From Niveispirillum sp. SYP-B3756 (GTDB lineage: Bacteria > Pseudomonadota > Alphaproteobacteria > Azospirillales > Azospirillaceae), in contig NZ_WIDQ01000011.1 in NCBI RefSeq assembly GCF_009495745.1, positions 1 through 64,000 of the forward strand: DNA of 64,000 nt, given 5' to 3'. The position numbers were made by a program, and so were the translations under genes. Below the pieces are notes generated by a model, which saw only the letters and a program-made list of their open reading frames with translations, made no database searches and had not been told where the DNA came from. Shown here one piece after another: positions 1-8,500 of the stretch. Every line of letters begins with the position of its first letter. Position 1 is the stretch's first letter.

Positions 1-983
1 AGATGCGGGCGCTGACCTCTTCGCAGATCGCGGCACTGACGACGACGCAGATCGGTGGTCTGACGACGACGCAGATCGGGGCGCTGACGACGACGCAGGT
101 GCGTGGTCTTGAGACGACGGACATTGAGGCATTGTCGTCCGACCAGGTTCTGGGTCTGACGTCCGGCCAGCTGACGGCGCTGACGACGACGCAGCTTGGG
201 TCGATTGAGACGACGGATCTTGTGGCTCTGACGACGACGCAGCTGCGTGGTCTCACCTCCTCGCAGATCGCCGGTCTGACAACGACCCAGGTCCCCAGTC
301 TGACGGAAACGCAGATTGGTGGCCTGACGACGACGCAGTTGCGTGGTTTTCAGACGACTGATATCGAGCTCCTGACGACGACTCAGATCACTGGTCTGGC
401 TTCCAGTGCTCTCGGTGCCCTGACGACCGCCCAGTTGCAGGCACTGACGACGACAGCCGTGGTTGCGTTGGATACGACCCAATTGGTCGGTTTGACTTCA
501 ACCTTGGTGAGCGCGTTGACCACCACTCAGGTTGATGCGTTGACGAGCACTCAGATCGGTGGCCTCACGACCACTCAGATCAGGGGGCTTGAGACCGCAG
601 ACCTCGGCGTTCTGACGACGACGCACGTTGCCGGCCTCTCGACGACCCAGATCGCCGCTTTGACGACCACGCAGGTCCGCTCGCTCAACTCGACGGTAAT
701 TAGCGGCTTGTCCACGGATCAGTTGCTCGGCTTGACAACCTCGCAAGTTGTTTCGCTTAGCACGACTCAGCTCACCTCGCTGGACACGACGCAGGTTGCG
801 GGCTTGACGACGGCCCAGGCACGGGCGCTGACAACGGTGCAGATTGCCGCCTTCACCACAGACCAGATCGGCGGGTTGGAGACGACGGATATTGCAGCGA
901 TGACGGATACCCAGGTTCGGGCCTTCACTTCTGCTCAGGTTGGGGCGATGACTACCGATCAGGTGAATGCATTGTTCGCCTGA
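1..983 (+). CDS. octapeptide-repeat protein, 3' part (5' end outside window)
   Basis: The frame is open from the window edge, so the N-terminus is missing; the first in-frame ATG at base 3 need not be the start. The visible 326 residues are 40 consecutive 8-residue repeats of consensus [AG]-L-T-T-T-Q-[IVL]-x, ending in a partial ALFA. There is no other domain, and no signal peptide or anchor is visible. Leu at position 2 and an aliphatic residue at position 7 recur, as expected of a regular solenoid. Charged variants (ETTD at positions 3-6) and Arg at position 8 tend to recur every tenth repeat, giving an 80-residue (240-base) higher order. Thr/Gln-rich repeat proteins of this kind are usually large surface or secreted proteins; that role is inference. 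A strong hairpin follows the stop. Function unknown. Confidence 0.75.
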   Translation, partial: MRALTSSQIAALTTTQIGGLTTTQIGALTTTQVRGLETTDIEALSSDQVLGLTSGQLTALTTTQLGSIETTDLVALTTTQLRGLTSSQIAGLTTTQVPSLTETQIGGLTTTQLRGFQTTDIELLTTTQITGLASSALGALTTAQLQALTTTAVVALDTTQLVGLTSTLVSALTTTQVDALTSTQIGGLTTTQIRGLETADLGVLTTTHVAGLSTTQIAALTTTQVRSLNSTVISGLSTDQLLGLTTSQVVSLSTTQLTSLDTTQVAGLTTAQARALTTVQIAAFTTDQIGGLETTDIAAMTDTQVRAFTSAQVGAMTTDQVNALFA

Positions 984-989
984 TTTGGA

Positions 990-1022
990 CCTGCCGACCG
1001 GCTCACGCTGCCGGTCGGCAGG
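990..1022 (+). terminator. hairpin terminator after repeat protein
   Basis: A 12-bp perfect stem (cctgccgaccgg at 990-1001, its complement at 1011-1022) with a 9-base loop begins 7 bases after the stop codon. No T tract follows, so termination may be inefficient or Rho-assisted. Confidence 0.65.
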
Positions 1023-1225
1023 CCTCAATGATAACTGACGATCTGAACAGTGGAGTGGGAGGTGCGTAAACGCTTCCCACTCCACAAATTTATGTGCACA
1101 TTGATCTGTGGCATCGCAGATTGACTGTTCGGCGTACCCGGCTCGAATGAGAGCAGCGCCCGATAGTCCCGGTGTGGTTCAATGGCGTAAATGGTGGATA
1201 AGTCGGGCCGAAGAGGGGGGCGAAA
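1023..1225. other. intergenic, contains second hairpin 1050-1085
   Basis: No gene was seen. An 11-bp perfect inverted repeat (gtggagtggga at 1050-1060, complement at 1075-1085) encloses 14 bases that hold a small inner stem (gcg/cgc). It lacks a T tract. It could be a second terminator or an operator for the downstream gene. A purine-rich Shine-Dalgarno tract lies just before the ATG at 1226. Confidence 0.45.
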
Positions 1226-2302
1226 ATGGGCTTTGTGGAAAAACATCTCAGGGCCAGCCTATCGGTGCTGGCGCTGGTAGTTTTGGTCCCGGCGGCACTG
1301 GCGTCTACGCCTACCAATAATATGCGCACTGAGCCGGTGTTAAAGGATTGTGCCGGCTTGCCGGGCCCGCGCGTGGATATCCGTGATCATCAGGAAGGCT
1401 GGGTGGATGTCCGCTTTACCGTGAAGGCGGATGGATCAATTGCCGATGCTGTGGTGGCCGGTACCCATGCTGCGGCAGGGGAAAGGCTGACGGCCGCTCT
1501 TTCCGTTGCCAGCCGTTGCCGGTTCACGCCCGGCACCCTGAAAGGTGCCCCTGCGGATACGCTGAACCAGACCCAGCGGGTCTTTTTCCAGATGGACCCG
1601 CCGGACAAGGCTACGGATTACGAGCTGGTCAAGCGCTTTAAGGATGTACGCGATTATCTGGAAAAGGGCGCGTTTGAGAAGGCCGCCGACACGCTTGACC
1701 GGATTGAGGGGCAGAGCAGCAATCTCTACGAGATTTCACAGGTATTGAGCCGGCGGGCTGCCCTGGCCGTGCGTCAGGGGCAGCCGGTGTTGGCGCTGAT
1801 GTATCTGCGGCAGGTCGAACCCAATGCCGATTATATGACCGCGGAAGAGCGTCAGGCCCTGCAACGCCTGCGCCTGCAGCTTGAACTGGACCTGGGGCTG
1901 CCTGTGGATGCCGCGCGCACAGCGGCCCTGATTGCTGATCTGGGCCGTCAGAATGGCGACAAACCGCTGCAGGACCGGCTGGCGGCGCTGGAAAAGACGG
2001 TGGCCGGCAATGCCGCCTTTGGCGTACAGGGGCGTCTACCTCAGCAATGCCCCGCTGACCTTTGTACTGGTGGCCGGGTGGAATGGGTCTACCATCCATC
2101 CAACCGCACCATTTCTCTGGCGAATATCCAGGGCAACCTGGACAAGGTGACAGCCCGTTGTCAGGGCAAAACCTATGAGGCCAGGGCCGAGGCGGGCGTC
2201 AGCTGGACTATTCCCGCCAGTTGGGGGGATTGCGCGGTGGCCGTTTCCGGCCAGCCGGGCAGCAGCTTTCAGCTGGTCGACGAAAAGCTGCCGCCGGCAT
2301 GA
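1226..2302 (+). CDS. exported protein with TonB C-terminal-like domain
   Basis: This 358-residue protein has an N-terminal signal peptide (basic start, hydrophobic stretch about 11-25, ALA motif near residue 26), so it should act in the periplasm. Residues about 47-105 (VRFTVKADGSI followed by CRFTPGT) resemble the TonB C-terminal fold of periplasmic energy-transducer-like proteins. There is no N-terminal TonB transmembrane anchor with a Pro-rich linker, so it is not a classical TonB. Residues about 125-250 are alpha-helical and TPR-like (repeated Ala/Leu pairs such as ALAVRQGQPVLALMYL). The C-terminal part has three cysteines that could form disulfides. It is monocistronic, with hairpins on both sides. 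Substrate or partner unknown. Confidence 0.65.
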   Translation: MGFVEKHLRASLSVLALVVLVPAALASTPTNNMRTEPVLKDCAGLPGPRVDIRDHQEGWVDVRFTVKADGSIADAVVAGTHAAAGERLTAALSVASRCRFTPGTLKGAPADTLNQTQRVFFQMDPPDKATDYELVKRFKDVRDYLEKGAFEKAADTLDRIEGQSSNLYEISQVLSRRAALAVRQGQPVLALMYLRQVEPNADYMTAEERQALQRLRLQLELDLGLPVDAARTAALIADLGRQNGDKPLQDRLAALEKTVAGNAAFGVQGRLPQQCPADLCTGGRVEWVYHPSNRTISLANIQGNLDKVTARCQGKTYEARAEAGVSWTIPASWGDCAVAVSGQPGSSFQLVDEKLPPA

Positions 2303-2342
2303 CAGAAACCCGGCCACCGGGATAGCGATGGCCGGGTTCTGA
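2303..2342. terminator. bidirectional hairpin terminator
   Basis: The stem aacccggcca (2307-2316) pairs with tggccgggtt (2329-2338) around a 12-base loop, and outer cagaa/ttctg pairing skips a bulged A. It lies between the convergent TonB-C-like gene and ribH and can serve both. Confidence 0.7.
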
Positions 2343-2350
2343 TTAATGGC

Positions 2351-2815
2351 TTATGGCAGCTTTGCCAGCGCCGCCACGGTGCTGGCGCAGGCCATGGCCG
2401 CTTCCTGGCCCTTCTTCACGAAATGGTCGCGGAAGAAGCCAGTATGCACATCATGTTCATGGAAATGATGCGGCGTCAGCACGGCGGAAAATACCGGCAC
2501 GCCGGTATCCAGCTGTACCCGCATCAAGCCGTCGATCACGGCCGAAGCCACGAAATCATGCCGATAGATGCCGCCATCGACCACGAAACCGGCGGCGACG
2601 ATGCCGGCATAGCGCCCGCTGCGGGCTAGTTTCAGCGCGTGCAGGGGAATTTCAAAAGCGCCCGGCACCTCGAACAGATCGACATTGCCGGCGGGAATGC
2701 CCAGATCGCCGATGCTGGCCAGGAAACTGTCGCGCGCATTATCGACAATATCGCGGTGCCAGCAGGATTGGATGAAGGCGATGCGGGTATCGGGAGAGAA
2801 ATGAAACTGATTCAT
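2351..2815 (-). CDS. ribH: 6,7-dimethyl-8-ribityllumazine synthase, type 2
   Basis: Lumazine synthase condenses 5-amino-6-ribitylamino-uracil with 3,4-dihydroxy-2-butanone-4-phosphate, the penultimate step of riboflavin synthesis in the cytosol. The 154-residue product has the family blocks [10 protein letters not shown], the [11 protein letters not shown] segment and [10 protein letters not shown]. These read like the Brucella type 2 enzyme (RibH2, a decamer) rather than the icosahedral type 1. The ATG at 2815 was chosen because it begins the conserved N-terminus and has aggaag just upstream; the frame stays open further 5', but that part is riboswitch RNA. The gene stands alone: no ribA, ribD or ribE is adjacent. 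Expression should fall when FMN is plentiful. Confidence 0.93.
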   Translation of the reverse strand: MNQFHFSPDTRIAFIQSCWHRDIVDNARDSFLASIGDLGIPAGNVDLFEVPGAFEIPLHALKLARSGRYAGIVAAGFVVDGGIYRHDFVASAVIDGLMRVQLDTGVPVFSAVLTPHHFHEHDVHTGFFRDHFVKKGQEAAMACASTVAALAKLP

Positions 2816-2894
2816 GGTCTTCCTTTCTGGACCAGAATCAGGGCATGGCGGCAGCGTCAGGGCCCGACCCGTCTGGGCCGCCCCCTGGCATTGC

Positions 2895-3024
2895 CTGTCC
2901 TCTTTCATCCGGACTATAACCGTCGGCTCCGGAATCTCACCGGATCTGCTGGACCCCGGCCGGGTGGCCGGGCGCTCGCGGGCTGTACCGCCGGTGGGGA
3001 CTTTCACCCCGCCCTGAGAGACAG
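2895..3024 (-). promoter_or_regulatory. FMN riboswitch (RFN element) upstream of ribH
   Basis: Read on the minus strand, the leader contains the hallmark RFN blocks in order: ctcagggcggggtgaaagtc, cccaccggcggta, agcccgcgagcg, gatccggtgagattccgga and gccgacggttatagtccgga, followed by tgaaagagg. The closing P1 arms are ctgtctct near 3024 and agaggacag near 2895. About 80 bases separate it from the ribH ATG. GC-rich inverted segments there could be the expression platform, but there is no obvious U tract, so translational control is as likely as transcriptional. Confidence 0.93.
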
Positions 3025-3112
3025 CAGCACCCGGATTGGATGCCACTGACGCCGCGATAGCAGGAACAGCACGGCACCGCAATATCCCAATAACACTCCC
3101 CTACTGTGGGAA

Positions 3113-4327
3113 TTATGCGGCAACAATGCCGCTGATGGCTGCCACCACCCGATCCAGATCGGCCATCGACATGCCGGCATAGAGCGGCAGCGAGAGGCAG
3201 TGTTGATACCAGCCCTCCGCACCCACCAGTTCCAGGGCCCCATAGCGCTGCTGATAATAGGGCTGGCGATGCACGGGGATGTAATGCACCTGTGATCCGA
3301 TGCCCATGGACCGCAGCCGTGCCATGAAGGCGCTGCGATCCAGCCCCAGGGCGGCGAAATCCAGCCGCACGGGATAGAGATGCCAGCCCGGTTCCGCCCC
3401 TGCCACCCGCGCCACCGGCAGCAGGCGAGGGGCCAGGGGGGCGAAGGCGGCATCGTACAGGGCCACCAGCTTGCGCCGTGCGGCCAGGAAATGCGCCAGC
3501 TTATCCAGTTGCGAGCGGCCAAGGGCGGCCTGGATATCGGTCATCCGGTAATTGAAACCGATCTCCGGCATTTCATAATACCAGGGGTTGGGCTTGCCAT
3601 CCGCCCCGGTGGCGGCCGCCCCATCCTGAAAGGCGCTGGCATCGCGCACCATGCCATGGCTGACCAGCCGGCGCAGCCTTGCGGCAAGCGCATCGTCATT
3701 GGTGGTCACCATGCCGCCTTCGCCGGTGGCCAGGGTCTTCACCGGGTGGAAGGAAAAACAGGCCATGGCTGCGCGGTCACAGGCCCCCACTTCCACCATG
3801 GCCCCGTCCCTGCCGGGCAGCCGGGTACCGATGGCGTGGCAGGCATCTTCCACCAATGCCAGCCCGCGTTCGGCGGCCAGATCGGCCAGCCCCGCCATAT
3901 CGGCGGGCTGGCCGGCAAGATGCACCGGGATGATGGCGCGCACCCGCCAGCCCTGTGCCTCCGCCCGTGCGATGGCGGCTTCCGCATGGGCGCGGCGCAT
4001 CAGGCCGGTTTGCGGGTCCACATCGGCAAAGGCCACCTCCGCCCCGACATAGCGGGCGGCATTGGCACTGGCAAGAAAGGTGATGCTGGGCACGACCACC
4101 GCATCCCCCGGCCCAATGCCCAGGGCCAACAGGGCCAGATGCAGCGCCGCCGTTCCATTGGCGCAGGCAATAGCATGTTTGGCCCCGACCTTTGCGGCAA
4201 AGGCCAGTTCAAACCAGCCGACCTGCGGCCCCTGGGTCAGCCAGTCGCCCCGCAGCACCTGGGTGACGGCCTCGATATCCGCCTCATCCAGATATTGTTT
4301 TCCATACGGAATGAAGCCGCCACTCAC
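3113..4327 (-). CDS. pseC: UDP-4-amino-4,6-dideoxy-N-acetyl-beta-L-altrosamine transaminase
   Basis: PseC is a PLP-dependent DegT/DnrJ/EryC1/StrS aminotransferase. It aminates C4 of the PseB product in CMP-pseudaminic-acid synthesis. I place the start at GTG 4327, whose GTGA overlaps the pseB stop by 4 bases, giving 404 residues that begin MSGGFIPYGKQ, the usual family start. An upstream in-frame ATG at 4372 would add 15 unconserved residues. The PLP-binding lysine is K197 in FHPVKTLATGEGG. Other family blocks are ANGTAALHLAL and VEDACHAIG. The neighbour pseB fits the assignment. Pseudaminic acid usually decorates flagellins or surface polysaccharide. Confidence 0.88.
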   Translation of the reverse strand: MSGGFIPYGKQYLDEADIEAVTQVLRGDWLTQGPQVGWFELAFAAKVGAKHAIACANGTAALHLALLALGIGPGDAVVVPSITFLASANAARYVGAEVAFADVDPQTGLMRRAHAEAAIARAEAQGWRVRAIIPVHLAGQPADMAGLADLAAERGLALVEDACHAIGTRLPGRDGAMVEVGACDRAAMACFSFHPVKTLATGEGGMVTTNDDALAARLRRLVSHGMVRDASAFQDGAAATGADGKPNPWYYEMPEIGFNYRMTDIQAALGRSQLDKLAHFLAARRKLVALYDAAFAPLAPRLLPVARVAGAEPGWHLYPVRLDFAALGLDRSAFMARLRSMGIGSQVHYIPVHRQPYYQQRYGALELVGAEGWYQHCLSLPLYAGMSMADLDRVVAAISGIVAA

Positions 4328-5364
4328 GCCGGTCGCTCCAGCAGCGGGCGCAACGTCTCTGGCGTCAACCATTCCGGGTTCGTATCGGATCGGTAGGAGA
4401 AACCATCCGGCACCGGCACAGCCCCCTGTTTGGTGTAGGGCGCGCGATCCCACCAGTTGAAAGATGGTTCGATCACGTAACGATCCAGCAGTTCCACGGT
4501 CTGACGGGCATCATCCTCGGTGATCATGATCTCGTGCAGTTTTTCGCCCGGCCGGATGCCCACAACCTTGTGGGGCAGGGTGGGGGCCATGGTGCGTGCC
4601 AGATCGACAATCCGCATGGAGGGGATCTTGGGCACGAAAATTTCCCCGCCCTGCATCATGCCAAAGCAGGAGGCGACGAACGCCACCCCCTTGTCCAGGG
4701 TGATCCAGAAGCGGGTCATCCGCTCATCCGTGATGGGCAGATGCGTCGCCCCTTCCTCCACCAGCTTGCGGAAGAAGGGCACCACACTGCCGCGTGAGCC
4801 CACCACATTGCCATAGCGCACGGCGCAGAAGCGGGTGCCGACAGAACCGGAGAGGTTGTTCGACGCCACGAAAATCTTGTCCGACGCCAGTTTGGAAGCA
4901 CCATACAGATTGATCGGGCTGGCCGCCTTGTCGGTGGACAGCGCCACCACCCGCTTCACCTTATTATAAATGGCGGCGTGAACAACATTCTCCGCGCCGT
5001 TGATATTGGTGCGGATACATTCCAGCGGATTATATTCCGCCGTCGGCACATGCTTCAGCGCGGCAGCGTGGATAACATAGTCGATTTCCCGCATCGCCAT
5101 GTCCAGCCGCTGCTGGTCGCGCACATCGCCGATAAAAAAGCGCAGCACATCCCGGTTATCCAGATCGGCGAATTGCTGCTGCATCTCATATTGCTTGAAC
5201 TCATCCCGCGAGAAAATCACCAGCCTGCGCGGCTGCGCCTGGGTCAGCAGATAGCGGGCGAAGCGCCGGCCGAAGGAGCCGGTTCCCCCGGTGATCATGA
5301 TGGCGGCACCCTTGAACAGGGCGGCGGGGCTGCTGGCTGTGGCGATCATGCCGGGCGCTTCCAT
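4324..5364 (-). CDS. pseB: UDP-N-acetylglucosamine 4,6-dehydratase (inverting)
   Basis: PseB converts UDP-GlcNAc to the 4-keto-6-deoxy-L-arabino-hexose, the first step of pseudaminic acid synthesis. The 346-residue extended SDR has a Rossmann motif GGTGSFG at 26-32, TDKA at 144-147 in place of the usual catalytic Ser/Thr block, and Y154xxxK158 in YGASK. The segment RDEFKQYEM and the whole core are typical of PseB/FlaA1. The first in-frame ATG (5364) leaves a 22-residue tail before the fold; Met6 is an alternative start. It is first in the pseB-pseC operon and divergent from the TPR-glycosyltransferase gene across 149 bases, where shared promoters are likely. Confidence 0.92.
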   Translation of the reverse strand: MEAPGMIATASSPAALFKGAAIMITGGTGSFGRRFARYLLTQAQPRRLVIFSRDEFKQYEMQQQFADLDNRDVLRFFIGDVRDQQRLDMAMREIDYVIHAAALKHVPTAEYNPLECIRTNINGAENVVHAAIYNKVKRVVALSTDKAASPINLYGASKLASDKIFVASNNLSGSVGTRFCAVRYGNVVGSRGSVVPFFRKLVEEGATHLPITDERMTRFWITLDKGVAFVASCFGMMQGGEIFVPKIPSMRIVDLARTMAPTLPHKVVGIRPGEKLHEIMITEDDARQTVELLDRYVIEPSFNWWDRAPYTKQGAVPVPDGFSYRSDTNPEWLTPETLRPLLERPA

Positions 5365-5513
5365 GGGCGTGGCGGGCGGTTTGGTCTTGGAATGGAGTCT
5401 AACCAGTTTATCCAGCCGGGTTAAGCATTTCCGGCCAATGCGGGGTTGGTATGGCGCTGAAGGCTGGGCTAGACTGCCGATCCCGCCACGGCCGACACTG
5501 AACCGGACCCGGA

Positions 5514-8500
5514 ATGGACCCGAAGAACAATGTGAAAGCCGACTCGCCGGCTGCCCTGCTGGACCGGGCGATCACCCTGCATCAGGGGGGCGATGCGGCC
5601 GGGGCTATCCGGCATTACCGGTCCTATCTGGTGCAACGGCCGGGTGACCTGCAGGCCAGCCACTTGCTGGGGCTGGCCTTGTGGCAGGGGGGGGAACAGG
5701 CAGAAGGGCTGGCGCTGGTGGCGGCGGCAGCGGACAAGGCGCCCGGCGCGCCCAGTATCCAGAATAATTATGGCGGCCTGTTGAAGGCCTTGGGCCGATA
5801 CCGGGAGGCGGAACGCGCCTTTCGCCGGGCGCTGGCGGCCAAGGCGGATTTTGCCGATGCCTGGAGCAATCTGGCGGCTGTGCTGATCGATCTGGGCCGC
5901 CCGGCCGATGCCGTGGCCGCCGGGCGGCGCGCCATCGCGCTGGCCCCGATGGCGGCGGGGGGCTGGGCCAATCTGGGTGTGGCACTGCTGGAATGCGGCC
6001 GGGTGGGGGAGGCGGAGCAGTGCCAGCGTCGCGCCATCGCCCTGGCCCCCACTCTGGCCGTTGCCCATGCCAATCTGGGCACCTTGCTGCGGCTGAATGG
6101 TCAGGTTCAGGCGGCGGTGGATTGTTTTGATGCCGCAACAAGGCTTGATCCCGGCCAGCCCGTGGCACGGTTGAATCTGGGGCTGGACCATCTGGCCCAT
6201 GGCCGGTTGGGGGTCGGCTGGGATTTCTATGCCGACCGGTTCCGTGCCGGCCATCGCCCGCCTGCCGCCGTCTTGCCGCTGCCGGTATGGCAGGGGGAGC
6301 CGCTGGCTGGCCGCCGGCTGTTGATCCGCCCCGAACAGGGGTTGGGGGATGAGATCATGTTTGCCAGCGCCGTGCCTGATCCGGCCCGGCTGGGCGGCGT
6401 CCTCATCCTGGAACTGGGTGCACGGCTGGTGCCGTTGGCCGCCCGTGCCCGGCCGGATATCCAGGTGGTACCCGCAGGGCAGGCGGTGGCGGCGGATTGT
6501 CAGGTGGCGGCGGGCGATCTGGCCGGGCTGCTGTCGCGCGATCTGGGCGGCTTCACCGGTCAGCCCTGGTTGAAAACCGATGCGGGTGCGGTGGCCGTCT
6601 GGTGCCAGCGGCTGGCAGCCTTTGCCCCCGGCCAGTTGCGGATTGGTTTCTGCTGGCGCAGCGGGCTGTTGAGCGCCGGCCGGCTGGACATGTATAGCCG
6701 GCTGCAGGATTGGGCCCCGTTATTCACACTGCCCGGCATCTGTTGGGTGCCGCTGCAATATGATCTGGCGGAACCGGCCACGGCGGCAGAACTGGCCAGG
6801 GCCGGCCAGCGCTTCGCCACGCCCGAGGCGCTGGGCGCGTCGCTGGACCTGCGGCAGGATCAGGATGGGGTGGCGGCCCTGATGGGGGCGCTGGATCTGG
6901 TGATCAGCGCCGGCACGGCGGTGGCGGAACTGGCGGGTGCCCTGGGCGTTCCCGTCTGGCGTTTCGGCAGTGCGGACGACTGGACCCGGCTGGGCACCGG
7001 CGTGCGCCCCTGGTATGGCACCATGCGCCTGTTCCCCAGCCCGCCGGGCGCCCCGGCCTCTGCCGCCATCCCGGCCCTGGTGCAGGCGCTGGCGGGTCTG
7101 CGGAACGGTGTGGAGAAAGCGCAGGCCCCGCCTGCTGCTGCCCCCTCGCTGGAAGAAAGCGTTGCCGCCCACCGGGCGGGTGATCTGGGCCGGGCGGAGG
7201 CGGGTTACCGCGCCCTGCTGGCGGTGGAACCGGGGGAGGTTGATGCCGCCCATCTGCTGGCTTTGGTGCTGTTGCAGGCCGGGCGGGCGGCGGAAGCCCT
7301 GGTCTTTGTTGATCAGGCCCTGGCCGGCGATCCTGATTTTGCCAATGCCCATAATTCACGCGGCAGCATCCTGAAGACCCTGGGGCGGTTGGGGGAGGCC
7401 GCTGCCGCTTTCCGTCAGTCCCTGGCGCTGCGCCCGGATCAGGCGGAGGCCTGGGCCAATCTGGGGGCGACCCTGACGCAACTGCGCCGCCCGGCCGATG
7501 CCATCGCGGCACTGCGCCGGGCCTTGGCCCTGCGGGCGGACTATCCGCGGGCTCTGGCCTCCCTGGCCACTGCCTGGCGGGCCATGGGCGAACCGGCGGC
7601 TGCGGTGGCGGCCAGCCGGCGGGCGCTGGCCCTGGACCCGACCCTGGCCGATGCCTGGAGCGATCTGGGGTTGGGGCTGGCGGCACTGGGCGAACCAGCG
7701 GAGGGGCTGGCCTGTCAGGAACGGGCACTGGCGGCCGATCCCAGCCATGCCGAAGCGGCGATCAATCTCGCCACCCTGTACGCCAGCATCGGGCAGCCGG
7801 TGGCAGCAAGGGTGGCGGCGCAGCGCGCGCTGGCCATCCGCCCCGGCGACCCGCGCGCCCGCTACAGTCTGGGCCTGCTGCAACTGGCCGCCGGCGATCC
7901 GGCCGCCGGCTGGACTGGTTATGCGGAGCGCTTTGCCTGTGGGGAGGTGCGGGGCACGCCTGACCTGCCCCTGCCGCTGTGGCAGGGGGAGCCGCTGGCT
8001 GGGCGCCGCCTGCTGGTGCAGCGCGAACAGGGGCTGGGGGACGAGATCATGTTCGCCAGCCTGTTCGGGCATCTCACAAGGCTGGAGGGGCCGGTGACGG
8101 TGGAGGCTGATCCCCGCCTGCTGCCCCTTCTGTCGCGCCGTTGGCCGGGCCTGCGCTTTGTCATCGCGGGGCGGGCCGAGGATCAGGATTTGCGCGTGGC
8201 GGCGGGCAGCTTGGCTGGCCTGCTGGCCCCCGATCCCGCCGGTTGGGACGGGGCGGCCTTTCTGGCGCCGCGCCCCGATCTGGCTTCCCGCTGGCGGGAC
8301 CGGTTGGCGGCCCTGCCACCGGGCCTGCGTGTCGGCCTGTGCTGGCGCAGCCAGCTTCATACCGGTGACCGGGCGGGCGGTTACACAATGCTGACCGACT
8401 GGTTGCCCTTGTTCCGGCTGCCCGGCGTGCAGGTGGTGAACCTGCAATATGATGATGCCAGTCAGGAGATCGACCAGCTGGCCCGCCATCATGGGGTGCG

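Noticed and set aside
9-980. CRISPR-like array because of regular 24-base spacing.
   Set aside because: There are no spacers; the period is an 8-codon protein repeat with synonymous variation and an intact frame.
498-1085. Arg-rich minus-strand frame opposite the octapeptide repeats.
   Set aside because: It mirrors the repeat codons and has no start signal or known domain.
2816-3082. N-terminal extension of ribH up to base 3082.
   Set aside because: The extra codons run through the FMN riboswitch and have no similarity to lumazine synthase.
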